A DNA stretch of 5,232 nt from Syntrophomonadaceae bacterium (lineage in GTDB: Bacteria > Bacillota_D > Dethiobacteria > DTU022 > UBA8154), in the NCBI GenBank assembly GCA_007120815.1, contig SKMY01000153.1, forward strand, positions 1 through 5,232, read 5' to 3'. Shown in pieces: positions 1 to 5,232 of this stretch. A program made the translations under genes and the position numbers. Numbering within the stretch: the stretch's first letter is position 1; every line of letters begins with the position of its first letter. The notes below the pieces were generated by a model, which saw only the letters and a list, made by a program, of their open reading frames with translations, ran no database searches and was not told the origin of the DNA.

Positions 1-425
1 AGATCACCGGGGGGGATTACGCCGAAGTTGAACCGCCCCGCCAAACCAGCAAACCCGAGTTTTTCGTGAAATTGCCCGATGGTAAAAGCCAGGACATTGA
101 CAAGTTAAGCAGAGCCACCCGGGAGCAGCTCTTTCTCGCCGTGCGGTTAAGCCGAATTGCCGCCATTAAACCGGGTTTACCCGTTATCCTGGACGATACC
201 CTGGCCAATTTTGATCCCCTGCACACCCGGGAAGCCGTCGCATATATTTCCGAGCTGTCCTGGACGCATCAGGTCTTTGTGTTCACCTGCCATCCCCGGC
301 TCATTGAATGCCTGCACGAATCAGACAGCAGCAGCGTGCAGTACTGGGGATTGAAAAAGGGCAGGTTTACCGGGCCGTATGATCATTGCATGGACGTTTC
401 GGCGCTTCTATTGCAAAAACCCTGA
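1..425 (+). CDS. C-terminal end of an SMC/ABC-type ATPase, YhaN/SbcC-like (5' truncated)
   Basis: The frame is open from the left edge (first full codon at base 3) and ends with TGA at 423-425, leaving 140 residues of a longer protein. It carries the distal half of an ABC/SMC ATPase head. The ABC signature-like LSRATREQ starts near visible residue 35. A Walker B strand follows (VILDD) and runs into the D-loop segment LANFDPLHTREA. Next is a switch histidine in VFVFTCHPRL. Aspartate rather than glutamate after the Walker B aspartate agrees with what I recall of YhaN-type proteins (MDDS..NFD). Proteins of this class are large coiled-coil ATPases, often paired with a YhaO/SbcD-like nuclease and linked to DNA end processing. 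Walker A, the coiled coil and any nuclease partner would lie upstream, outside the window. The ATPase-head call is firm; the exact subfamily (YhaN versus SbcC/RecN-like) is inference. Confidence 0.85.
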   Translation, partial: ITGGDYAEVEPPRQTSKPEFFVKLPDGKSQDIDKLSRATREQLFLAVRLSRIAAIKPGLPVILDDTLANFDPLHTREAVAYISELSWTHQVFVFTCHPRLIECLHESDSSSVQYWGLKKGRFTGPYDHCMDVSALLLQKP

Positions 426-466
426 AAAGCCGCGAGTTATCCGGCAGCAGCATGGATACATGACTA

Positions 467-1426
467 TTAATTGCCATTTTTATAAACCAGCTGCGGTCTT
501 TCCAGGATGACCTGGGTGTCTGGGGGCACGGATTCCGTCAACCAGACGTTTCCCCCGATAACAGACCGGGCCCCGATAACCGTGTCGCCCCCGAGAATGG
601 TGGCACCGGAGTAGATAATCACGTCATCCTCAATGTCAGGATGGCGCTTTTTGCCCCGGAGCTGTTCACAAACACCCTTGGGAATGGATAAGGCGCCTAA
701 AGTCACACCCTGGTAAATTCGCACGTCATTACCAATGGTTGCGGTTTCCCCGATAACAACACCGGTGCCGTGATCAATCACAAAGCGCTGGCCTATTTGT
801 GCCCCCGGGTGGATGTCGATCCCGGTTTTGCTGTGGGCGTATTCCGTCATGATTCGAGGCAGCATGGGCACGCCGTATTCGTAGAGCACGTGGGCTACCC
901 GGTAAACGGTAATGGCAAAAATTCCTGGATAGCTAAATATAATTTCATCGTAGCTTTTAGCGGCCGGATCCCCATCAAAAGCAGCCTGAACATCCGTTGC
1001 CAAAATATCTCGAATAGAAGGCACCCTTTCCAGGACTTTCAGGGAAATATCAAATCCCCGCTGGTTGCACTCCTGGCACGACAGGTCATGACGTAAGCAG
1101 TCGTGGCGAATGCTGCTGATGACTTGTTGGGACAGCATGTTAAAAAGCCGGGTTACGCACTGGCCAATATGAAAGCTTAAGTTTACAGGGTCGAGTTTTT
1201 CAGAATTAAAATAACCCGGGAATAGAATTTCCATAAACGTATCAATAATATTGATCACAGACTCTTTTGATGGGATGGGTTCGTAATCAACGTGGCTGTT
1301 GCATTTCTGCTCATGACAGCTCTCGATAATCTTTTGGGTGATTTCTGGAAGTTTTGTACGATATCTGGCCAGAACTTCCTCAACGGTTTCACAACAAGCG
1401 TCTTGGACTTGACGTTGGTCTTCCAT
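467..1426 (-). CDS. cysE: Serine O-acetyltransferase, long form (CysE/EpsC type)
   Basis: This 319-residue cytoplasmic enzyme transfers acetyl from acetyl-CoA to L-serine, giving O-acetylserine for cysteine synthesis. The C-terminal third is a left-handed beta-helix of hexapeptide repeats (about residues 203-300), including GIDIHPGAQIG, VIDHGTGVVIGETATIG and ATILGGDTVIG. The expected catalytic Asp-His pair is D218-H219 in the IDHGTG motif, and R261-H262 in KKRHP matches the conserved second histidine. The alpha-helical N-terminal domain contains DGDPAAKSYDEIIFSYPG (about 151-168), typical of the serine-binding side. At 319 residues it is longer than E. coli CysE (273); the extra N-terminal part holds a C-x2-H-x3-C-x2-C cluster (C110, H113, C117, C120). 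The ATG at 1424-1426 follows an AGGAGG site 8 bases upstream. The gene is monocistronic within view, divergent from the nitroreductase-like gene and convergent with the ATPase gene. NCBI-style naming for long forms may be EpsC; no exopolysaccharide context is visible. Confidence 0.95.
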   Translation of the reverse strand: MEDQRQVQDACCETVEEVLARYRTKLPEITQKIIESCHEQKCNSHVDYEPIPSKESVINIIDTFMEILFPGYFNSEKLDPVNLSFHIGQCVTRLFNMLSQQVISSIRHDCLRHDLSCQECNQRGFDISLKVLERVPSIRDILATDVQAAFDGDPAAKSYDEIIFSYPGIFAITVYRVAHVLYEYGVPMLPRIMTEYAHSKTGIDIHPGAQIGQRFVIDHGTGVVIGETATIGNDVRIYQGVTLGALSIPKGVCEQLRGKKRHPDIEDDVIIYSGATILGGDTVIGARSVIGGNVWLTESVPPDTQVILERPQLVYKNGN

Positions 1427-1434
1427 ATGACGGG

Positions 1435-1440
1435 CCTCCT
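1435..1440 (-). promoter_or_regulatory. Ribosome binding site of the serine acetyltransferase
   Basis: On the minus strand this reads AGGAGG, a perfect Shine-Dalgarno core 8 bases before the ATG at 1426. It fixes the start of the acetyltransferase. Confidence 0.85.
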
Positions 1441-1484
1441 GATTTTATTGGATCATCAACCAAGCATCCAAAGGGTCTACTTGT

Positions 1485-1513
1485 ATTATATAAGAACAGC
1501 AAGGAAAATGCAC
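1485..1513 (-). promoter_or_regulatory. Probable promoter of the serine acetyltransferase gene
   Basis: The minus strand carries a perfect TATAAT -10 box at 1485-1490. With a 17-base spacer, the -35 position falls at 1508-1513, reading GTGCAT, a poor match to TTGACA. Transcription would begin near 1478, giving a leader of roughly 50 bases. That is too short for a T-box or S-box riboswitch of the kind that often controls cysteine genes in Firmicutes. The weak -35 could mean activator dependence; the inverted repeat over it is listed separately. Confidence 0.5.
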
Positions 1514-1520
1514 GCTGCAT
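1508..1520. repeat. Perfect short inverted repeat in the divergent intergenic region (possible operator)
   Basis: ATGCA-CGC-TGCAT is a perfect 5-base inverted repeat with a 3-base centre. It overlaps the -35 position of the proposed acetyltransferase promoter and lies about 90 bases upstream of the oppositely oriented nitroreductase-like gene. Its placement suits a transcription factor site acting on one or both genes, but a repeat this short can occur by chance. No regulator gene is adjacent. Confidence 0.3.
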
Positions 1521-1596
1521 CTCACATATTCTAAATCCCTGTGATTTCCTGGCTTATCGGCATGGGCCTGTTAAATTTATCGACCATACTTGGTGA

Positions 1597-1603
1597 AAGG
1601 AAG
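1597..1603 (+). promoter_or_regulatory. Ribosome binding site that sets the nitroreductase-like start
   Basis: AAGGAAG lies 6-8 bases before the ATG at 1610. The in-frame upstream GTG at 1541 has no purine-rich site at the right distance (it is preceded by CTAAATCCCT), so translation should begin at 1610. Confidence 0.65.
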
Positions 1604-1609
1604 TGGATT

Positions 1610-2380
1610 ATGGAGGATCGGCTAAAAAAACAGTACCGGTTTTTTCTAAAAGACAGCATAAGAAAAGTGATTGATTTTTCTGCAACGGACCAAAATAAAG
1701 GGGTAGAGTGCCCACCGGTAGAAAAACCCCATGAAGCCGGCGCCAAAATTGTGGGTCTCGTTAAGCCCGGCGCCTGGGAAGGCATTCATGGAATTGATCT
1801 GACTTCTGCCATAGCGAATCGCAGGAGCAGGCGAGTTTTTTCAAAAGAGCCCATATCCCTGGAAGAAATATCTTTTCTCCTCTGGGCGGTTCAGGGTGTC
1901 CGGGGGAGACCGTTTTCGGGTCACGCCTTTCGAACGGTCCCTTCCGCCGGCTGCCGCCATGCCTTTGAAACGTATCTGGCAGTTCTAAATGTTGAAGGCC
2001 TGGAGCAGGGAGTATACAGGTATCTTCCCCTGTCCCATCAGCTTGTGCTGGAGTATTCTCCCGATAACCTGCCCGGGAAAATTGTGAAGGCAACGCTGGG
2101 CCAGCGCTTTGCTGGAAAATCTGCCGTTACATTCATTTGGACCGCTGTGCCTTACCGGATGGAGTGGCGGTATGGGCTGGCTGCCCACAAAGTCATCGCT
2201 ATTGACGCCGGCCATGTCTGTCAAAATCTATACCTGGCCTGTGAAGCCATTGGCGCGGGAACATGCGCCATTGCTGCCTATGATCAGGAAGCCGCCGATG
2301 CATTGCTCCGCCTGGACGGTGAAGAAGAATTTGTTCTTTACCTGGCACCGGCAGGAAAAACTGGGGAAGACGTGGAATAA
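1610..2380 (+). CDS. SagB/nitroreductase-family FMN-dependent oxidoreductase
   Basis: The 256-residue protein has an N-terminal extension of about 60 residues followed by a nitroreductase-fold domain (about 61-250). Visible features are LTSAIANRRSRRVFSKEPIS (64-83), whose arginines suit FMN phosphate binding, and a region beginning LLWAVQGVRG. PSAGCRH (111-117) corresponds to the PSAGARYP-like motif of SagB-type dehydrogenases. The C-terminal half has DAGHVCQNLYLACEAIG (199-215), then GAGTCAIAAYDQ and a final YLAPAGK strand. SagB-type enzymes oxidise azolines to azoles in thiazole/oxazole-modified peptides, but many solo members have no known substrate. No cyclodehydratase, precursor peptide or transporter is visible here, so a general FMN oxidoreductase role is safer. 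The start at 1610 is chosen for its ribosome binding site; an in-frame GTG at 1541 would add 23 residues. The RDD gene follows after 120 bases. Confidence 0.88.
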   Translation: MEDRLKKQYRFFLKDSIRKVIDFSATDQNKGVECPPVEKPHEAGAKIVGLVKPGAWEGIHGIDLTSAIANRRSRRVFSKEPISLEEISFLLWAVQGVRGRPFSGHAFRTVPSAGCRHAFETYLAVLNVEGLEQGVYRYLPLSHQLVLEYSPDNLPGKIVKATLGQRFAGKSAVTFIWTAVPYRMEWRYGLAAHKVIAIDAGHVCQNLYLACEAIGAGTCAIAAYDQEAADALLRLDGEEEFVLYLAPAGKTGEDVE

Positions 2381-2460
2381 AGCATTGGAACGCCCTTATT
2401 ATTTCCTTTTTTTTTGGAAAGGTGACGTGTTTTAAAGCATAAACTGATCAAACAGGAAAA

Positions 2461-2468
2461 TATATAAG
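2461..2468 (+). promoter_or_regulatory. Possible -10 element upstream of the RDD gene
   Basis: The AT-rich TATATAAG includes TATAAG, five of six matches to TATAAT, about 35 bases before the RDD start. The hexamer 17 bases upstream (TAAACT, 2440-2445) matches TTGACA poorly. It is a tentative promoter, supported mainly by the 120-base gap after the preceding gene. Confidence 0.3.
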
Positions 2469-2481
2469 GGTCTATTAAAAA

Positions 2482-2489
2482 AGAAAGGA
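2482..2489 (+). promoter_or_regulatory. Ribosome binding site that sets the RDD protein start
   Basis: AGAAAGGA matches the 5' part of the Firmicute consensus AGAAAGGAGG. It ends at the A of the in-frame ATG at 2489, so that ATG cannot use it. The ATG at 2501 lies 11 bases downstream, within a workable range, and the protein from there begins MLEQPKADVMTRLL, as expected for an RDD domain. A GTG at 2495 is also possible. Confidence 0.55.
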
Positions 2490-2500
2490 TGATTGTGACT

Positions 2501-2941
2501 ATGTTGGAACAGCCGAAGGCAGATGTAATGACTAGACTCTTAGCGGCATTGATCGATGGTGTGCTGTCCGGGGCAATTAGTATGATTATTCCCGTTGTAG
2601 GCGCCATTATCAGCACAGCGTATTTGTTGATCAAAGATGGTTTGTTTGAAGGGCAGAGCCTGGGTAAAAAGCTCATGAAGCTCCAGGTCATTACCACCAG
2701 TGGCGAAAAAGCGGATTTTGCCACCTCAGCAAGAAGAAATGTGATCTTTGCTATTCCTTCTATTATTATGATTATTCCAATACTCGGGTGGGTCATTGCA
2801 CCGATTCTCGCACTGATTATTTTAATTATTGAGGTGCTCAAGGTGGTCAACGAACCCCAGGGACGCCGGTTGGGGGACAACTGGGCAGGCACCCAGGTTA
2901 TTCCTTTTGTTGAAGGAACCCAATCTCAAAACATCTCTTAA
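2501..2941 (+). CDS. RDD-family small integral membrane protein
   Basis: The 146-residue protein shows the hallmarks of the RDD domain. The conserved arginine and aspartate of the first helix are in TRLLAALIDGVLSG (R12, D19). The loop KDGLFEGQSLGKKLMKLQV (about 45-63) corresponds to the family's G-x-S-x-G-K-K-hydrophobic signature. Near the C-terminus GRRLGDNWAGTQVI (121-134) matches the usual RRLGD-x2-AGT ending. Hydrophobic stretches at about 13-44 (probably two helices) and 81-116 (one long or two helices) mark it as a plasma membrane protein. RDD proteins are poorly characterised; some have been linked to ion (sodium/proton) transport or stress tolerance, but nothing here indicates a substrate. 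The upstream neighbour is the SagB-like oxidoreductase, and a strong terminator lies just downstream, so the gene ends its transcript. Confidence 0.9.
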   Translation: MLEQPKADVMTRLLAALIDGVLSGAISMIIPVVGAIISTAYLLIKDGLFEGQSLGKKLMKLQVITTSGEKADFATSARRNVIFAIPSIIMIIPILGWVIAPILALIILIIEVLKVVNEPQGRRLGDNWAGTQVIPFVEGTQSQNIS

Positions 2942-2998
2942 TGCAATAGAAAAGGACTATTACTTCTTTCAATTCATTTTTCAGACGAAACTTAAATG

Positions 2999-3035
2999 GG
3001 ACGAAGCGAGGGCATATTTCGCGTCGTCCTTTTTT
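2999..3035 (+). terminator. Intrinsic terminator after the RDD gene
   Basis: An 11-base arm GGACGAAGCGA (2999-3009) pairs with TCGCGTCGTCC (3019-3029), with one internal A-G mismatch and a 9-base loop. It is followed directly by six T residues (3030-3035). It lies about 57 bases after the RDD stop and separates that gene from the SRAP gene cluster. Confidence 0.92.
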
Positions 3036-3072
3036 CAGTAAATACAGGCAAAAAACATACCTGGAAGATGTG

Positions 3073-3111
3073 GTAAACCGGAGGCGTGCGTTTAGAAATA
3101 ACCTGGTTTAC
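3073..3111. repeat. Imperfect inverted repeat upstream of the SRAP gene
   Basis: GTAAACC (3073-3079) is complementary to GGTTTAC (3105-3111). GG (3080-3081) could add two pairs with CC (3102-3103) across a one-base bulge, leaving a loop of about 20 bases. No T-run follows, so it is not a terminator. It sits about 90 bases before the SRAP start and could be an operator, a leader structure or chance. I match it to no known riboswitch. The rest of the gap (3036-3198) is AT-rich and presumably holds the SRAP promoter, but no convincing -35/-10 pair is visible. Confidence 0.3.
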
Positions 3112-3198
3112 GGGTTATATGGCGATCCTTTAAAAAGGAAATGTAAGAATAATGAAGAAATAATACTAACATGAACATATCAAAAAAGGGTGGAAAAA

Positions 3199-3852
3199 AT
3201 GTGCGGTCGGTTTTCCTTGTTCGATCTCTTAGGCCTGGAAATACGGTTTGAGCTTTCCTTTCTTGATATATTAAAACCGCGTTATAACATTGCGCCCTCC
3301 CAGGATATTTTGGCCATAATAAATCATGAGGGCTTACAAGCCGTCTATTTCAAATGGGGACTTATTCCCTTTTGGTCCAAGGATATCTCGTCATCCAAAA
3401 CACTGATCAATGCCAGGTCTGAGACCGTGGATCAGAAAGCCAGCTTCAAGCAAAGCTTTAAGCGCAGAAGGTGCCTCATCCCGGCCGACGGCTTTTATGA
3501 ATGGAAAAAAGAAGGAAACAGGAAGCGGCCTTTCCGGTTCACATTGAAAGGCGGCGGCGTCTTTTCATTTGCCGGACTTTGGGAGGGCTGGGCTTCTCCA
3601 GAAGGCGAAAGGATTAATTCTTGTGCCATTTTGACCACTTCTGCCAATGCAACGGTAGCACCTATCCACAACCGCATGCCGGTAATCCTATCACGGGAAG
3701 GGGAAGATACCTGGCTTGGCGCAGATACAGATATATCGACCCTCAAAAGCCTGTTAGTGCCGTATCCGGCTGAGGGGATGGACGGCTATGAAGTTTCGAC
3801 ACGGGTAAACTCCCCCCGAAATGATGACCCGGATATCATAAAACCCGTGTAA
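3199..3852 (+). CDS. SRAP-domain protein (HMCES/YedK family), abasic-site DNA-protein crosslinker
   Basis: Proteins of this family bind single-stranded DNA and form a thiazolidine crosslink between the N-terminal cysteine and an abasic site, shielding it from strand cleavage and error-prone bypass. The 217 residues cover the whole SRAP domain. Cys2 sits in MCGRF and becomes the N-terminus once Met is removed. YNIAPSQ is at 29-35 and KWGLIPFW at 52-59. N71 is in INARSET, E101 in ADGFYEW, and H157 in APIHNRMPVIL. C2, N71, E101 and H157 correspond to the active-site residues known from E. coli YedK, so the enzyme looks intact. The start must be the ATG at 3199: the in-frame GTG at 3190 would bury the catalytic cysteine behind three extra residues. 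AAGGG (3186-3190) is 8 bases upstream. It may head an operon with the DUF4126 gene, 45 bases downstream. There is no nearby lexA-type gene or clear SOS box. Confidence 0.96.
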   Translation: MCGRFSLFDLLGLEIRFELSFLDILKPRYNIAPSQDILAIINHEGLQAVYFKWGLIPFWSKDISSSKTLINARSETVDQKASFKQSFKRRRCLIPADGFYEWKKEGNRKRPFRFTLKGGGVFSFAGLWEGWASPEGERINSCAILTTSANATVAPIHNRMPVILSREGEDTWLGADTDISTLKSLLVPYPAEGMDGYEVSTRVNSPRNDDPDIIKPV

Positions 3853-3882
3853 CTGCTCTTTAATGGTGTTTCTCTTAATATG

Positions 3883-3890
3883 AGAAGGAG
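3883..3890 (+). promoter_or_regulatory. Ribosome binding site that sets the DUF4126 start
   Basis: AGAAGGAG lies 7 bases before the ATG at 3898. The in-frame ATG at 3880 immediately precedes this site and has no comparable one of its own, so 3898 is preferred. The site overlaps the 3' arm of a small hairpin, TTCTC (3870-3874) with GAGAA (3882-3886). Confidence 0.75.
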
Positions 3891-3897
3891 AAAGGAT

Positions 3898-4455
3898 ATG
3901 GAACTTATTATCAGCTTGTTAATCGGTATTGGTTTAAGCGCTACATCTGGTTTTCGCCTGTTTCTGCCTTTCCTGGCTATCAGTGCGGCCTCTTTATCAG
4001 GCTACCTGGAACTGTCCCCGGCTTTTCAGTGGGTGGGAACGTACCCGGCGCTGACGGTTTTTGCTGTGGCTGCGCTGGTGGAAATCTTGTCCTACTTTTT
4101 CCCCTATATTGACAACCTTCTGAGCACGATCAGTATTCCCTTTGCGGTGATTGCCGGTACCGTTATCACCGCATCAGTGCTCGTTGACATGGGCCCTTTA
4201 CTGACCTGGTCCCTGGCCATTATTGCCGGCGGCGGCGCTTCCCTGACCACAAAAACCACCAGCACGCTGCTTCACACGGGGACCACGGCTGTATCGGGGG
4301 GAACGGCGAACCCGGCCGTTTCAGCGGCAGAAACGGTCTACTCGATTATTATGGCTGTCGTATCCATTGTTGCACCGGTGTTCATTATTCTTTTATTTGG
4401 CTTCATTATTTGGATAGGTGTCAGGGTTTTCAGAAAAAGAAAGGGCTACCGTTAA
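3898..4455 (+). CDS. DUF4126-family integral membrane protein
   Basis: The 185-residue hydrophobic protein matches what I recall of the DUF4126 family. It has an N-terminal helix with GIGLSATSGFRLFLPFLAIS (10-29), then LELSPAFQWVGTYPAL (37-52) and a helix with ALVEILSYFFPYIDNLL (59-75). PFAVIAGTVITASVLVDM (81-98) and WSLAIIAGGGASLTTKTTS (104-122) follow. The last strongly hydrophobic segment (about 147-177) ends in the basic, positive-inside tail RVFRKRKGYR. About five membrane segments are expected. The conserved GFR, VEILSYF-x-P-x-IDN and AIIAGGGA motifs suggest a specific but unknown role; no function is established to my knowledge. The gene sits 45 bases after the SRAP gene and 23 bases before a FAD reductase gene on the same strand, so co-transcription is likely. 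A start at 3880 would add six mostly charged residues but lacks a ribosome binding site. Confidence 0.85.
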   Translation: MELIISLLIGIGLSATSGFRLFLPFLAISAASLSGYLELSPAFQWVGTYPALTVFAVAALVEILSYFFPYIDNLLSTISIPFAVIAGTVITASVLVDMGPLLTWSLAIIAGGGASLTTKTTSTLLHTGTTAVSGGTANPAVSAAETVYSIIMAVVSIVAPVFIILLFGFIIWIGVRVFRKRKGYR

Positions 4456-4478
4456 TTTAGATGGAACGAGGAATAGCC

Positions 4479-5232
4479 ATGCATGACCTGATTGTAATCG
4501 GTGGAGGGCCGGCGGGCGCTTCAGCAGCCCAAAAAGCAGCATCCGCGGGTTTACATGTGCTCGTGTTGGAAAAGACGTTTTTCCCCCGGCATAAGCCCTG
4601 CGGCGGGGCCCTTTCTGAACGAGCGATTTCTTACATCGATCCCGGTATCCCTGCATCAATCATTGAAAATGAAATATATGGCGCCAGGATTACGTACAAA
4701 GGAAATACCGTCGAGGTGTTCAGGGAAGACAGGATCGCCCTGTTAATTTCCAGGGATAAGTTTGATCATTATTTATTGGAGTGCGCTAAAGCTGCCGGAG
4801 CGGACGTGAGGTTTGAGAAAGTTATCGACTTTATTGAACAAGATGATTTTGTTTCAGTGCTTGCTAAGCAGGGCAATGAATACCGGGCGAAATACGTGAT
4901 TGTCGCCGAAGGCGCTCAGGGGAAATTAAAATATAAAATAAAAGGGCGGGATGGAAAGGACCCGTGTGGTTTGGGCCTTGTCACAACGATGGCCCTGGAA
5001 AATCCGGGTGGCACCAGGGTTGCTCAAAACCTCATGGAGTTCCAATTCGGCTTCATGCCAACGGGTTATGGCTGGATTTTTCCCCACAAGGTTGAATGCT
5101 CTGCAGGAATTTACGGCGTGGCCAGCCAGATGAAAAAGGCAAAACAGACATTTCAGGAGCTTTTTGCCCATATGAACCCTCAAGCTGCCTCGCTGAAAGG
5201 CCACATTGTTCCGCTGGGGTGGCCCAAAAAGA
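4479..5232 (+). CDS. Geranylgeranyl reductase-family FAD-dependent oxidoreductase (3' truncated)
   Basis: The frame runs without a stop from the ATG at 4479 to the window end, giving 251 residues of a protein usually near 350-400. An N-terminal Rossmann fold has the dinucleotide motif GGGPAGA (8-14), with E31 at the end of the second strand to hold the FAD ribose. KPCGGALS (39-46) is typical of geranylgeranyl/digeranylgeranyl reductases. The substrate-domain signature P-x2-Y-x-W-x-F-P is present as PTGYGWIFP (194-202). The usual ADGANS segment reads AEGAQG (143-148). The family reduces isoprenoid double bonds, or acts as broader FAD-dependent reductases or monooxygenases; the substrate cannot be told from sequence. 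GAGGA (4468-4472) is 6 bases before this ATG, favouring it over the in-frame ATG at 4461. The gene lies 23 bases after the DUF4126 gene, probably in the same transcript. The final FAD-binding GD motif lies beyond the window. Confidence 0.9.
   Translation, partial: MHDLIVIGGGPAGASAAQKAASAGLHVLVLEKTFFPRHKPCGGALSERAISYIDPGIPASIIENEIYGARITYKGNTVEVFREDRIALLISRDKFDHYLLECAKAAGADVRFEKVIDFIEQDDFVSVLAKQGNEYRAKYVIVAEGAQGKLKYKIKGRDGKDPCGLGLVTTMALENPGGTRVAQNLMEFQFGFMPTGYGWIFPHKVECSAGIYGVASQMKKAKQTFQELFAHMNPQAASLKGHIVPLGWPKK

Noticed and set aside
425..445. Possible intrinsic terminator for the acetyltransferase on the minus strand (GCCG/CGGC stem followed by TTTT)
   Set aside because: The stem is only 4 pairs with a 9-base loop and the T-run is 4 long; too weak to call, though the convergent 41-base gap leaves little room for anything else.
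770..1096. Plus-strand open frame of 108 codons inside the acetyltransferase gene
   Set aside because: It lies wholly antisense to a gene with clear catalytic motifs, resembles no family and lacks a ribosome binding site; it is a shadow.
1541..1609. 23-residue N-terminal extension of the SagB-like protein from GTG 1541
   Set aside because: There is no ribosome binding site before 1541, while a good site precedes the ATG at 1610; the region is better read as leader or promoter DNA.
2402..2422. TTTCC / GGAAA inverted repeat around nine T residues after the SagB-like gene
   Set aside because: The T-run is in the loop and not after the stem, and the stem is short and AT-rich, so it does not fit an intrinsic terminator.
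2338..2892. Minus-strand open frame of 184 codons opposite the RDD gene
   Set aside because: Its hydrophobic look is the complement of the RDD membrane segments; the plus strand has the family motifs, ribosome binding site and terminator.
3046..3130. Riboswitch (cyclic-di-GMP, fluoride or similar) before the SRAP gene
   Set aside because: Short matches such as GGAGGCGTG and GGCGAT are present, but the conserved cores and pairing of these classes are not.

Overview
The window reads as an ordinary chromosomal segment of moderate GC content. It holds seven protein-coding genes, two of them cut by the window edges. A Firmicute, most plausibly a mid-GC anaerobic member of the Clostridia (Peptococcaceae-like), is suggested by three things: strong AGGAGG- or AGAAGGAG-type ribosome binding sites, a long serine acetyltransferase of the type common in that group, and a YhaN/SbcC-like ATPase end at the left edge. 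This is an inference from gene style. No rRNA, tRNA or species-specific marker is present.

Left part (1-1426): the C-terminal end of an SMC/ABC-type ATPase (plus strand) converges, with only about 40 bases between stop codons, on a complete 319-residue serine O-acetyltransferase (minus strand), the first committed step of cysteine synthesis. The acetyltransferase promoter (a TATAAT -10) lies in a 183-base divergent intergenic region, with a perfect 5-3-5 inverted repeat over the -35 position.

Middle part (1610-3035): on the plus strand come a SagB/nitroreductase-fold FMN oxidoreductase and a small RDD-family membrane protein, closed by a clear intrinsic terminator at 2999-3035. No azole cyclodehydratase or precursor peptide gene accompanies the SagB-like protein inside the window.

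Right part (3199-5232): a SRAP (HMCES/YedK) abasic-site DNA-protein crosslinking protein, a DUF4126 membrane protein and a geranylgeranyl-reductase-type FAD oxidoreductase (cut by the window end) follow one another on the plus strand. Gaps are 45 and 23 bases, with no intrinsic terminator between them, so they may be one transcript. Their functions (DNA lesion protection, unknown membrane role, isoprenoid or lipid reduction) do not form an obvious pathway.

I found no CRISPR array, insertion sequence, RNA gene, convincing riboswitch or novel defence-type system. The points worth a second look are small: intergenic inverted repeats, a cysteine cluster in the acetyltransferase, the isolated SagB-like enzyme and the SRAP/DUF4126/FAD-reductase gene cluster.
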